The notes beneath the pieces were generated by a model. It was not told the DNA's origin, ran no database searches, and saw only the letters and a program-made list of their open reading frames with translations. Below are positions 41,354 to 49,588 of a stretch of 64,000 bases of DNA, piece after piece; the stretch's first letter is position 1, and every line of letters begins with the position of its first letter. The stretch is from CAVVEC01 sp963770485. Lineage in GTDB: Bacteria; Acidobacteriota; Terriglobia; Terriglobales; Acidobacteriaceae. The stretch covers positions 189,287 through 253,286 of the forward strand of contig CAVYPX010000012.1 in NCBI GenBank assembly GCA_963770485.1, in the 5' to 3' direction. Position numbers and translations under genes: made by a program.

Positions 41354-44300
41354 TGCGCCAGCTCCGGAGCCTGCTCGGCACGACCGCGATCTTCATTCTT
41401 GCCGTAAACCAAGAGGTATGCGGCGGGCACGATAAAAACGGTCAGGATTACGGACGCAGTCAGGCCACCAATAATGGCACGGGCTAAGGGAGCGTACTGT
41501 TCGCTCCCAGTACCCAGCTTGAGAGCCATCGGTACCATGCCGATAATGGTGGCCAGCGACGTCATCAGAATCGGACGCAGACGTACGCGGCACGAAGTAA
41601 TCACCGCCTCTTCTACCCCCTTCCCCTGTTCCTCAAGGCGATGAGCAAACTCGACAATAAGAATGCTGTTCGACGCTGAAATGCCGACCAGCATGAGCAC
41701 TCCCATCAGGGACATCACGTTAAGGGTCGTCCCGGTCAGAGGCAGAATAATAAGGACACCGATGAACCCCATCGGAATCGCCAGCATAATCAGGAGGGGA
41801 TCTTTGAACGACTTGAACTGCGCTACGAGAATGAGGTAAAGAAGAATCACTGACATCGACAGCCCGATCGCAAAACTGCGGAATGAGGCATTCATCCCTT
41901 GCACCATCCCGCGTAGGTCAACCCGCACGTTTTCCGGCAATTCCATACCTTGAATCGTGTGTTGAACCGAGTCCGCAATCTTCCCCAAACCCTCTCCCGA
42001 AGGCGTTACGTAAACATCCGTCACTCTTTGTATCTGGTAATGATCGACCTCAGTCGGTGTCTGTACGTTTCTGAGTTTCACCACGCTATCCAGGGTCGTG
42101 GGTTTTTTCAGGTTAGGGGCACGGAGGGGAATATTGGTCAGATCAGCGAAATTGTGAATCGCCGGTCGTCCGTTCTCGAAATATTGAACGGTCAGGAAAT
42201 AATCATTGCCGGTTTTGTGGTCCACCCAATAATTGGGGGCGATCATGGTATTGGAGTTCAGCGCCGTGATCACGTTGTCCACCACTTCTTTTTCGCTGAG
42301 GCCCAGTTCGCCCGCGTGTACACGATCGATATCCAGCCGCAATCCAGGGTAATTCAGGTCCTGCGGAATGTAGACTTCTCCAACTCCCGGAAGCTGCCGG
42401 ATACGGCTCGCTAACTCCTGCGCGATGCTGTAAGACTCTCCCAGGCTGCGACTGCTGACCTGTACGTCAATCGGGGCGGGCATTCCCGAGTTCAGCACTG
42501 CATCGACCATTGAACCGCTCGAAAAGAAGGTTCGGATTTCCGGGTATTGTGCCGCCATTTTGTCGCGCACCCGGTCCATGTACTCAAAGCTACTCAACTG
42601 GTGTGGTTCCTGCAGTGCGACTTGAACCGTTGCCGTATACGGCCCGGCATTCGTTGTATACAGCGAGGAGAAATCAGGAACTACTCCGATGTTGGAGACG
42701 ACCATCTTCAGGTCTTTGGAACCGACAACATTGCGGATAAGGTCCTCCACCTTTGCCACGTACTGCTCGGTCAGTTCGAGACGAGTTCCCGTCGGAACCT
42801 TCATGTTGATTGTGAATTGTCCGGCATCAGTGCGCGGGAAGAATGCCAGTCCGAGAAATGGATAGATAGCCAAGCTGATTAGGAACACGCCACTCAGAAT
42901 CGCCACGGTAACGCCGGGCCGCACCAACGCCCGCTTTACCCAATATTCGTAGTAATCGAGCAGCCGGTTAAATAGCCGGTTGAAGCCCACAGTGAACCTC
43001 CCCCACCAAGACCGGTCGAGGACTAATGTCGGTTCAACCTCGTATTCAGGTGCATTGCTCGCTGCGGCATGAGGAACCGCTTTGAGAAACCGCGAACAAA
43101 ACAACGGAATGACGGTCATCGCTACCACATAGGACGCAAAAAGCGAGATGACGACTGCGAGGGCTAGCGCCGAGAACAGAAACTTGCTGACGCCGTATAG
43201 AAACGTCACCGGGAAAAAGACCACGACTGTGGTCAAAGTAGCGGCCAGCACAGCAAGGCTCACCTCCGAGCCCCCGGTTTCGGCTGCCGCCAGCGGCGCT
43301 GCACCATGTTCCAGATGGCGATAGATGTTTTCGAGCGAGATCACCGAATTGTCTATGATTCGCGAGAAGGCCAGCGCCAACCCTCCCAGAATCATCGTAT
43401 TGACGGTACTCCCCATCATGTAGAGAACCACGAAGGTTGCCAGGGCGGAAAGTGGAATGGAGAGGAACACCGCCGACGTAGCGCGGAAACTACTAAGAAA
43501 AATGAGAATCATCAGGCTAGTGAGTGCCAGCCCGATGACACCTTCATGGAGCAGAGTCTTGATGGCCTCTCTCACGAAAGCGGACTGATCAAAAACCACC
43601 GTGGAAACCAGCTGCTTGGGTATGTCGTACAGGTGTTTGATTGCGTCACGAATGCCCTGCACAACCTCGATGGTATTGGTGTCCCCGCCCTGCTTCATGA
43701 TGGGGAGATAGACGGATCTCTGACCATCCACCCGCACCAGGTTGTACTGGATCTGGTTTGCATCCTCGGCTTTGCCAACGTCATCGACCGAAACCCACGA
43801 ACTCCCTACGGTCTTGATCGGAACCTTTGCCAGTTGATCCATGTTGTCAACCAGACTGTTCGAATAGACGTAATAATCGAACGGTCCGATCTTTACGTCG
43901 CCTGCAGGGAGAATCAGATTCGAACTGTTGACCGCATCTACCACATCCATGGGGCTCAGCTGCCGCGATGCAAGCTTATAGGGGTCGACATACACCATGA
44001 TCTGCCGATACTTGCCCCCGAATGGAGGTGGGATTTCAGCGCCCTTGACCACCGCGATCTGATTGCGGATCGAGAATTGACCCACATCGTGGAGTTCGGT
44101 CTGGCTCAATCCCTCACCTTGGAGGGTCACCAGGCAAACTGGCAAGCTGGAAGCGTCGAACTTCAGGACGACCGGCGGCAGGGTGCCAGGCGGTAAACGT
44201 TTCAGATCCGCGAGTGCGAGATTCGAAATCTCCGTTACGTCCGCGTCCGGGCTGGTGTCTGGTTGAAAATACAGTTTGATGATGCTGACGCCCAGCAGCG

Positions 44301-44544
44301 AGCGTGACTCCATATGATCGATGCCACTAGCCAACGTAAAGAATCTCTCAAGAGGATCGGTGATGTCGGTCTCGATGTCCTCAGGCGGCATCCCGGAATA
44401 AAAAGTCGCTACCACGACTTCCGGCAAATTAATGGTTGGGAACAGGTCAACCGGCATGCGTGCCAGGCTGGTGATACCAATCACCGTCAGCACCAGGCAG
44501 ATGACAACAATGAAGTACGGGTTACGTATTGAAAAGCCTGACAT
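41350..44544 (-). CDS. RND efflux transporter permease
   Basis: This 1064-residue inner-membrane proton-driven pump has the N-terminus of the AcrB/MdtB type (FSIRNPYFIVVICLVLTVIG; ARMPVDLFPTINLPEVVV). Two periplasmic porter/docking loops and twelve helices follow. Helix 4 carries LALAFSRIIDNSVISLENI, in which the usual Asp-Asp pair is Asp-Asn. Helix 10 region ends MSLMGVLMLVGISASNSILI. It is preceded by its adaptor gene and followed (in transcription) by a small gene, another small secreted protein and tolC. Substrate is unknown. Confidence 0.92.
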   Translation of the reverse strand: MSGFSIRNPYFIVVICLVLTVIGITSLARMPVDLFPTINLPEVVVATFYSGMPPEDIETDITDPLERFFTLASGIDHMESRSLLGVSIIKLYFQPDTSPDADVTEISNLALADLKRLPPGTLPPVVLKFDASSLPVCLVTLQGEGLSQTELHDVGQFSIRNQIAVVKGAEIPPPFGGKYRQIMVYVDPYKLASRQLSPMDVVDAVNSSNLILPAGDVKIGPFDYYVYSNSLVDNMDQLAKVPIKTVGSSWVSVDDVGKAEDANQIQYNLVRVDGQRSVYLPIMKQGGDTNTIEVVQGIRDAIKHLYDIPKQLVSTVVFDQSAFVREAIKTLLHEGVIGLALTSLMILIFLSSFRATSAVFLSIPLSALATFVVLYMMGSTVNTMILGGLALAFSRIIDNSVISLENIYRHLEHGAAPLAAAETGGSEVSLAVLAATLTTVVVFFPVTFLYGVSKFLFSALALAVVISLFASYVVAMTVIPLFCSRFLKAVPHAAASNAPEYEVEPTLVLDRSWWGRFTVGFNRLFNRLLDYYEYWVKRALVRPGVTVAILSGVFLISLAIYPFLGLAFFPRTDAGQFTINMKVPTGTRLELTEQYVAKVEDLIRNVVGSKDLKMVVSNIGVVPDFSSLYTTNAGPYTATVQVALQEPHQLSSFEYMDRVRDKMAAQYPEIRTFFSSGSMVDAVLNSGMPAPIDVQVSSRSLGESYSIAQELASRIRQLPGVGEVYIPQDLNYPGLRLDIDRVHAGELGLSEKEVVDNVITALNSNTMIAPNYWVDHKTGNDYFLTVQYFENGRPAIHNFADLTNIPLRAPNLKKPTTLDSVVKLRNVQTPTEVDHYQIQRVTDVYVTPSGEGLGKIADSVQHTIQGMELPENVRVDLRGMVQGMNASFRSFAIGLSMSVILLYLILVAQFKSFKDPLLIMLAIPMGFIGVLIILPLTGTTLNVMSLMGVLMLVGISASNSILIVEFAHRLEEQGKGVEEAVITSCRVRLRPILMTSLATIIGMVPMALKLGTGSEQYAPLARAIIGGLTASVILTVFIVPAAYLLVYGKNEDRGRAEQAPELAQ

Positions 44545-44584
44545 TTTTTCTCACACTCTGGAGCTCCGCCGCGAACAGCGGCCT

Positions 44585-45877
44585 CTACTCCGGCTTCGCT
44601 TCCTGGTACTGCACAACCTGCACGACCTGCGGATGAACTTTCTGACCCGGTTTCAGTCCGCTGCGATCACTGACGATCACTTGCTCGCCCTCGCTTAAAC
44701 CAGAAACCACCTCAGCGTCCGTGGCGGTTTGGATTCCCAGCATGATGGGGCGGTCCTCAATCTCACCGTCACGATTGACGACAAACACCGTGCTCTTGTC
44801 CCCTTCATGGTTGATGGCCTGCAAAGGCACCGCCGGGATATCGTCGCGATGTTCAAGTGCGACATCGGCTTCGGCATACAGGCCTGGCATCAGCACACGT
44901 TGGGGGTTCGGAACATCCACTTCGGTGTGCATGGTGCGAGTGTCTTGCCTCACATCGACCGAAAAACGCGATACCTTGCCGGGAAAGGTCCGATTCAGCG
45001 AGGGCACACGAACGTCGACGTGATCGCCGACACGTATGTAGTGGACATAGGACTCCGGGACTGGGATCACTAAGCGGAATAAGTCATCCTGGGAAAGCCG
45101 AACGATTGGGATCGCCTGGGTGCTCGAACTTGTCCCTGCCTGAACAAGAGTGCCCAGGTTCGCGTAGCGTTCGGTCACCACCCCCGCGAATGGCGCGGTA
45201 ATCTTGGAATAGTCGTAGAGTGTCTGGTCGTGGATGAGCTTTGCCTTGGCTGCCAGCAACTGGCTCTGTGCCGCCTCAAACGCAGCTTTTCCGGCGTCGA
45301 CTTGGGAGGCAGCGGCAAGGTCTTTTCCTTGGGCATCGTCCACTTCCTGCTGGGCCACGATACCGGGCTGTGTCTCGAAGACTCCGTTTAAGCGCGTGTA
45401 TTCAAGGTGCAGCGCTTTGTACTGCGCGTCGTATCGCTTTAATTCGTTTTCCGCCCGGCTCACTTGGTTCGTCGCGTTCTTAATCTCGGCTTGATCCTCC
45501 TGTAACTGCGCCTGCAGTTCCGGAATCTCCAGGGTCGCCATCACCTCGCCCGTCTTTACGTGGGTTCCGTAGTCGACATTCAATTTCTGCACGTAGCCGG
45601 ACTCCTTCGCATAAACGTCGATCTCCTGAAAAGGCACCAATTCGGAAGACAGAGTAATTTGCCGGCTCAGCGTTTTCTTGACTACGTTGGTCACTCCGAC
45701 CGTGACTACCTGCTGAGAATTTGCCTGAACCTTCTCACTGTGCCCGCCGCTGCACGATGACAGTCCGAGTGCCAGCATCGCGGCAAGTCCCATAGTTGCG
45801 TAACTGAAAGCGTTGAACCTGCCCGCTGGCAGACGATTTCCGCCGTCAAGGTTGCAATGTCGATTCATCAGTTGCAA
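44585..45877 (-). CDS. RND efflux periplasmic adaptor subunit (lipoprotein)
   Basis: The 430-residue membrane-fusion protein has a lipobox LGLSSC (about residues 37-42), a lipoyl half-motif (VQKLNVDYGTHVKTGEVMAT), and a long coiled-coil hairpin (about 115-215, EDQAEIKNATNQVSRAENEL). The second lipoyl half is TLYDYSKITAPFAGVVTERY, followed by a beta barrel and a C-terminal membrane-proximal domain. It bridges the RND pump and TolC. The gene is 40 bases upstream of the pump gene. Confidence 0.92.
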   Translation of the reverse strand: MQLMNRHCNLDGGNRLPAGRFNAFSYATMGLAAMLALGLSSCSGGHSEKVQANSQQVVTVGVTNVVKKTLSRQITLSSELVPFQEIDVYAKESGYVQKLNVDYGTHVKTGEVMATLEIPELQAQLQEDQAEIKNATNQVSRAENELKRYDAQYKALHLEYTRLNGVFETQPGIVAQQEVDDAQGKDLAAASQVDAGKAAFEAAQSQLLAAKAKLIHDQTLYDYSKITAPFAGVVTERYANLGTLVQAGTSSSTQAIPIVRLSQDDLFRLVIPVPESYVHYIRVGDHVDVRVPSLNRTFPGKVSRFSVDVRQDTRTMHTEVDVPNPQRVLMPGLYAEADVALEHRDDIPAVPLQAINHEGDKSTVFVVNRDGEIEDRPIMLGIQTATDAEVVSGLSEGEQVIVSDRSGLKPGQKVHPQVVQVVQYQEAKPE

Positions 45878-45919
45878 GCACCGGCCTTCTCTGGCGTCCA
45901 GCCAGCAATTTGTAACTCC

Positions 45920-46618
45920 CTACCTCATTCCTTTGAGCACTTGTCGTAACTTATCCACTGAAAATTCCTGTGAGCGGCAAAAGTCGATGACCCTCTGCTC
46001 AGCCTGCTGCAATTTGACCGCAGCTGCGGGAATCTCTGAAGCAATCTCTTTGGGAACGGTCAGCAGGCCGTGGCGGTCCCCGTGCAAGAGGTCGCCCGGG
46101 TAAACTTCCAAGCCACCCACCTTGACCATCGATCCAAAGTCGAAGATATGAGCATAGGCATGCGACACCGCCACGTTTCCCGCAAACAGATGCAAGCCTA
46201 GATCTCGTACCCGGGGTAGTTCCCTGACGGCACCATCGGTCACATACCCGACACACCCAAGCGCCCTTAAGATGGCGGCGTGCATGTCACCAAGGAAAGA
46301 GCCCAGGCCTGGCGGTTTGTCCAAATCCTCCAACACCACAATTCGCGGCGCCGGTACTTGGAGAATGCTGTTCCACCAGTCGGTGCGATCCGTATAGGTT
46401 CGCCCTGCAATGGGGGGCTCGCCGCTACGAAGACGGGCCGTGGCCGCGTATCCGACCATGGGCGGAAAATCTTCAAACATGCAGCGAATGCTGGCGTCGG
46501 CGAAGCCGGTGTTCCGTAGCCTAATCTCAAAGGCCTCGATCGCGTTCGAGACCGTGCAGGTGTCCAAGCGCCGGAGAGCTTCAAGCTCCTCGACATGTAC
46601 AGGAGGCTCAAGGGCCAT
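45920..46618 (-). CDS. RraA family protein
   Basis: The ATG at 46618, with GAGAGGA just upstream, gives a 232-residue protein. Signature parts are LDTCTVSNAIEAF, MVGYAATAR, AILRALGCVGYVTDGAVREL, PRVRDLGLHLFAGNVAVSHA, and VYPGDLLHGDRHGLLTVPKE. The G-x3-DGxxR(D/E) and D-x-HG motifs bind Mg and substrate in the 4-hydroxy-4-methyl-2-oxoglutarate aldolase/RraA superfamily. Members are either aldolases or regulators of RNase E; which applies cannot be told. It precedes the RND adaptor gene by 42 bases, an unusual partner. Confidence 0.82.
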   Translation of the reverse strand: MALEPPVHVEELEALRRLDTCTVSNAIEAFEIRLRNTGFADASIRCMFEDFPPMVGYAATARLRSGEPPIAGRTYTDRTDWWNSILQVPAPRIVVLEDLDKPPGLGSFLGDMHAAILRALGCVGYVTDGAVRELPRVRDLGLHLFAGNVAVSHAYAHIFDFGSMVKVGGLEVYPGDLLHGDRHGLLTVPKEIASEIPAAAVKLQQAEQRVIDFCRSQEFSVDKLRQVLKGMR

Positions 46619-46759
46619 GCGAATCCTCTCACGAACTCTCAATCGACCGTGACCGGTTGCGATCGGGCGCGTCGCCAAAATACCGTCAAAGCAGCAGAAG
46701 GCCGCCGATCATGGCACAACACCGCTTCAAAGCAATACAGAATTAGTGCCAGGAAAAAA

Positions 46760-47104
46760 CTAAAGAGAAAATGCAGATGATGGAGGGGGCCGGTTGTACA
46801 GGCTGTCGGTAAAAACATGTTTCGGGAGCAGAGGTTCGACGGGAACCAGACGGGTTTCGATGACGATGGGCTCGGCGACGGTGAAATTGGCGCATGGCGC
46901 CAGCCACTGGGTAGCGTCTCTGTCCAGATGCTGCCGCTGGGGTGCGACCGGGTGACGGTCAACAGACTTTATGGTGGGAACCTGAGAAGCGGACGGAATC
47001 CAAAAACGAGTCGCCAGACTGAATGTCAGCGAGCAAATGGCAATGAGAATCAGGACACCACGCCATCCGCGCTCACCAACTCTAGGATGTATCAGCAATT
47101 GCAT
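46760..47104 (-). CDS. small membrane-anchored protein ending in NRPPPS motif, paralog
   Basis: This frame of 114 residues from ATG 47104 (or 122 from GTG 47128) has one helix (GVLILIAICSLTFSLATRF). The conserved-looking tail contains VAPQRQHLDRDATQWLAPCA, NFTVAEPIVI and LYNRPPPSSAFSL. It is homologous to the product of 40976-41353. It stands first in the run that continues to RraA and the RND genes. A TATAAT box lies 33 bases upstream of the ATG. Confidence 0.65.
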   Translation of the reverse strand: MQLLIHPRVGERGWRGVLILIAICSLTFSLATRFWIPSASQVPTIKSVDRHPVAPQRQHLDRDATQWLAPCANFTVAEPIVIETRLVPVEPLLPKHVFTDSLYNRPPPSSAFSL

Positions 47105-47136
47105 GTTGCAGTCAGCGCTAAGCCCCACTTCCCGTG

Positions 47137-47142
47137 ATTATA
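47137..47142 (-). promoter_or_regulatory. possible -10 box (TATAAT) for the efflux-cluster transcript
   Basis: On the minus strand a perfect TATAAT lies 33 bases before ATG 47104. No good -35 hexamer is found at 16-18 bases (GTTTGC and TTGCCG are the nearest), so this is tentative. Confidence 0.35.
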
Positions 47143-47378
47143 CAACACTGACAATGCGGCAAACATCACTTCGGTAACGAACCTCCCAAGTCAAGTTGGA
47201 TACCGAACCCAGAATCTTGGTTGCACGAATGAATATTCCCACGTACCCCCATGCCCCTTCGTCAGCGGCATATGGGGCACAGCTGAATCGGCGGATGCAT
47301 GAGTTCCAGCTCACTAGGCCAGTGGGTAGGATTCTGGAACCACCGTGCCGGATTCCCGCGTCTAACGCTGGGACGCCG

Positions 47379-47816
47379 CTACTCCTGGTCCGCCGCTTTG
47401 CAGTGTTTCGAGAGCGTACGCACGTCCGTCTGCACATCTGCTACTTGGAATACAACGCCATCAATACCGTGTGCCGTATCGCTGGGGTTACTGCCTACCT
47501 TCTCCGGCCTTACGCCGGTCTTGATGGCGCCGGGTAGCATTTTCCCCTTCACTTCAACCTCATGGTGCAGATAATTGTCGAGTTTGTTGCCGACTCCCTT
47601 TAACACGTACACCATGCTGGTTTTGTTTTCGACGACAATGTAGTTTCCACGCTCGCCGGCGAGGCAGCCGCGAACTGTGCTAACGTTGGACGCTGGCGCT
47701 GTGCTATTGCCAGCGGATGTTGGTGGCGCGGCAGGTGATTGCTGCGCGAATAATCCCACCGCGAATAACAGAAATACGAAGAACGCAACTACAACCCGCC
47801 GACTCATGCGATCCAT
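47379..47816 (-). CDS. small secreted hypothetical protein
   Basis: The 145-residue protein has a signal peptide (VVVAFFVFLLFAVGLFAQQS) and an Ala/Ser/Pro linker. The compact beta domain contains VRGCLAGERGNYIVVENKTS, MVYVLKGVGNKLDNYLHHEV, EVKGKMLPGA and ends DVRTLSKHCKA. The two Cys (in RGCLAG and KHCKA) could pair. The fold suggests a small OB-like domain; the style is that of acidobacterial secreted proteins with a GxLxxxxGxYxLxDxxG pattern. Function is unknown. The 236 bases between it and the TATAAT box hold no gene. Confidence 0.62.
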   Translation of the reverse strand: MDRMSRRVVVAFFVFLLFAVGLFAQQSPAAPPTSAGNSTAPASNVSTVRGCLAGERGNYIVVENKTSMVYVLKGVGNKLDNYLHHEVEVKGKMLPGAIKTGVRPEKVGSNPSDTAHGIDGVVFQVADVQTDVRTLSKHCKAADQE

Positions 47817-48016
47817 ACCGGTTCCTCTTTACGGATTGATTATCCGAGATAGCCGACTACCCGATGATCTTTCGGGCTTCGACTCCAAGTTTAGTTTAGC
47901 CGTTTGCGAGCGGCTGTCTATAGCGAGCTATCTGTCCCTTTCACAAACGTCATCACCCCGCACGGTTTCACTATAGCCCCGAAAAAAGCGAAGAATTAAG
48001 ATGTGACCGTCCCTCT

Positions 48017-48454
48017 TCACACGCGCAAAATCATCACTTCGGTCGCCTTGATCAGGGCAGCTGCGGATTGTCCGGGTTTGAGCTGCATTTCACGAGCCGA
48101 CCTGGCGGTGATGATTGACGTGATCTGCTGGTTCCCAATCGAAAGCGTCACTTCGGCCATAAGACCGCTGATCCGGACGTCCTCAATCCGGCCGACGAGC
48201 TGATTGCGTCCGCTGACGCGGCGCATGAGGTCCTGGCGCTCGGGGGCGGTTTTCGCCCGGGTTCGGAACAAAAGCCGGTCCACTTCGCTCTGCGGAATTC
48301 GATGATGACCTCCCGGCGTTTTCACACTGCGGATCTTACGCGCATAGATCCACTGCTTGATTGTAGGAAAGCTGATTCTCAGCTGCAGGGCGGCTTCACG
48401 AGGTTTCAATAGCTCTTCATGCCGGCGTCTCGGTTCGGCAGACTTGTTTTTCAT
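48017..48454 (-). CDS. HTH and Mop/TOBE domain regulator
   Basis: The 145-residue protein begins with an excisionase/MerR-type helix-turn-helix: LKPREAALQLRISFPTIKQW, IYARKIRSVKTPGGHHRIPQ. It ends with a single Mop/TOBE domain: SGRNQLVGRIEDVRISGLMA, EVTLSIGNQQITSIITARSA, LKPGQSAAALIKATEVMILR. Mop domains bind molybdate or tungstate, so this looks like a molybdate-sensing one-component regulator. No molybdate transporter gene is in the window. It is divergent from the outer-membrane protein gene at 48651. Confidence 0.83.
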   Translation of the reverse strand: MKNKSAEPRRRHEELLKPREAALQLRISFPTIKQWIYARKIRSVKTPGGHHRIPQSEVDRLLFRTRAKTAPERQDLMRRVSGRNQLVGRIEDVRISGLMAEVTLSIGNQQITSIITARSAREMQLKPGQSAAALIKATEVMILRV

Positions 48455-48578
48455 AAGTTGTTCCGGGCGAAATCCTATCGTGCGCGCCCGGACTTGGTCA
48501 AAAATTGGGAAAGGCCATCCTGATTGGCTATCGAGTCACGCTCTGGGGATCGCGCGGACGATATAACTGTATAAAATC

Positions 48579-48614
48579 GTATACTCCTTGCGTTTGTAAA
48601 TAGCCTGTGTATAC
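48579..48614. promoter_or_regulatory. paired GTATAC palindromes, candidate operator
   Basis: GTATAC occurs at 48579-48584 and again at 48609-48614, 30 bp centre to centre (about three helical turns). The second copy overlaps the predicted -10 box of the plus-strand gene. They are placed between the HTH-Mop regulator and the gene it faces, so regulator binding here is plausible. Confidence 0.4.
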
Positions 48615-48615
48615 A
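48588..48615 (+). promoter_or_regulatory. candidate sigma-70 promoter of the outer-membrane protein gene
   Basis: TTGCGT at 48588-48593, a 16-base spacer and TATACA at 48610-48615 lie 35 bases upstream of the ATG at 48651. A TTTTTGGAG ribosome binding site follows. Confidence 0.45.
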
Positions 48616-48650
48616 ATCAACAACTTTCAAATCTAATTTTTGGAGATAGC

Positions 48651-49478
48651 ATGCGTAAGGCTGCATTGATGTGCGCGCTCATCGTACTGTGTCTGATTCC
48701 GATATTGACGACTGCTCAGGATGGATACTTTGCCGACTGGTTTGACCGCGTAGACAAGACGCAGGCGGAGCAGCCTCACTGGATCACGCCCCTGGCAACC
48801 ACAACACCGCGCCTTGAAGAGGAGCTCCGCTACGATCAGTTGTGGCAGGAAAACGCCAAGGGCGTGACCACCGACAATTACGATGGCGGCAAAGGGCTGG
48901 AATTAATTCCTTTCGAGAAGGTTGAAGTGATTTTCAATTTGCCTCCCTACATTGAGCACAATAACCCCGCCGACAAGAATGGATTCGGAGATGTCGCATT
49001 TCTGGTCAAATACAGATTGCTCGCCGCGAACGAGGAACATGGCAATTACATTCTGACCGCTTTCCTGGGCTGGAGTCTGCCGACCGGCTCTCACACCAAC
49101 GGCGCCTTGCATGCGGTCGTCACGCCTACCATTGCCTATGGGAAGGGGTTCGGCCACTTCGATGCGCAGGGGACGTTCGGCATCGGCTTCCCGGTGGCCG
49201 ATACCAATCTCGTTGGACGAAGCTATCTTTGGAACAACACCTTCCAGTACCGGCTTTATCGCAAGTTCTGGCCTGAGGTCGAGCTCAATTCAACGTTCTT
49301 TCAGCAGGGCGAACATGATGGCATGAAACAGAACTTTGTGACTCCAGGTCTCATCATCGGTCGGCTTCACCTTTGGAATAGAGTCGGCTTCACCTTTGGC
49401 GGCGGATACCAGATCGCAACCACTCGCTTTCACACCAACAACCACAATGCCATTCTGTCAATTCGCTTCCCATTCTAA
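48651..49478 (+). CDS. outer-membrane beta-barrel protein (transporter-like)
   Basis: This 275-residue protein has a signal peptide (LMCALIVLCLIPILTTAQDG) and alternating amphipathic strands typical of a barrel: KVEVIFNLPPYIEHNN, FGDVAFLVKYRLLAANEEHG, NYILTAFLGWSLPTGSHTNG, FQYRLYRKFWPEVELNST, ending ILSIRFPF with a terminal Phe, the usual outer-membrane insertion signal. It resembles the MetA-pathway phenol-transporter-like group. The ATG has GGAG eight bases before it. Confidence 0.72.
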   Translation: MRKAALMCALIVLCLIPILTTAQDGYFADWFDRVDKTQAEQPHWITPLATTTPRLEEELRYDQLWQENAKGVTTDNYDGGKGLELIPFEKVEVIFNLPPYIEHNNPADKNGFGDVAFLVKYRLLAANEEHGNYILTAFLGWSLPTGSHTNGALHAVVTPTIAYGKGFGHFDAQGTFGIGFPVADTNLVGRSYLWNNTFQYRLYRKFWPEVELNSTFFQQGEHDGMKQNFVTPGLIIGRLHLWNRVGFTFGGGYQIATTRFHTNNHNAILSIRFPF

Positions 49479-49588
49479 GCGCGCATTCACCCGACAACGC
49501 CGGGACCGTTTCTGAAGCGATTTGGAGTGAGGAACAGGATTTAAACCGCGATCGGACTCCCTCATCACCGACACGCCTGAGCCTAACG

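Noticed and set aside
43306..44196. 296-codon plus-strand frame inside the RND pump gene
   Set aside because: Antisense to a fully conserved RND permease; high His/Asp/Gln composition of a shadow.
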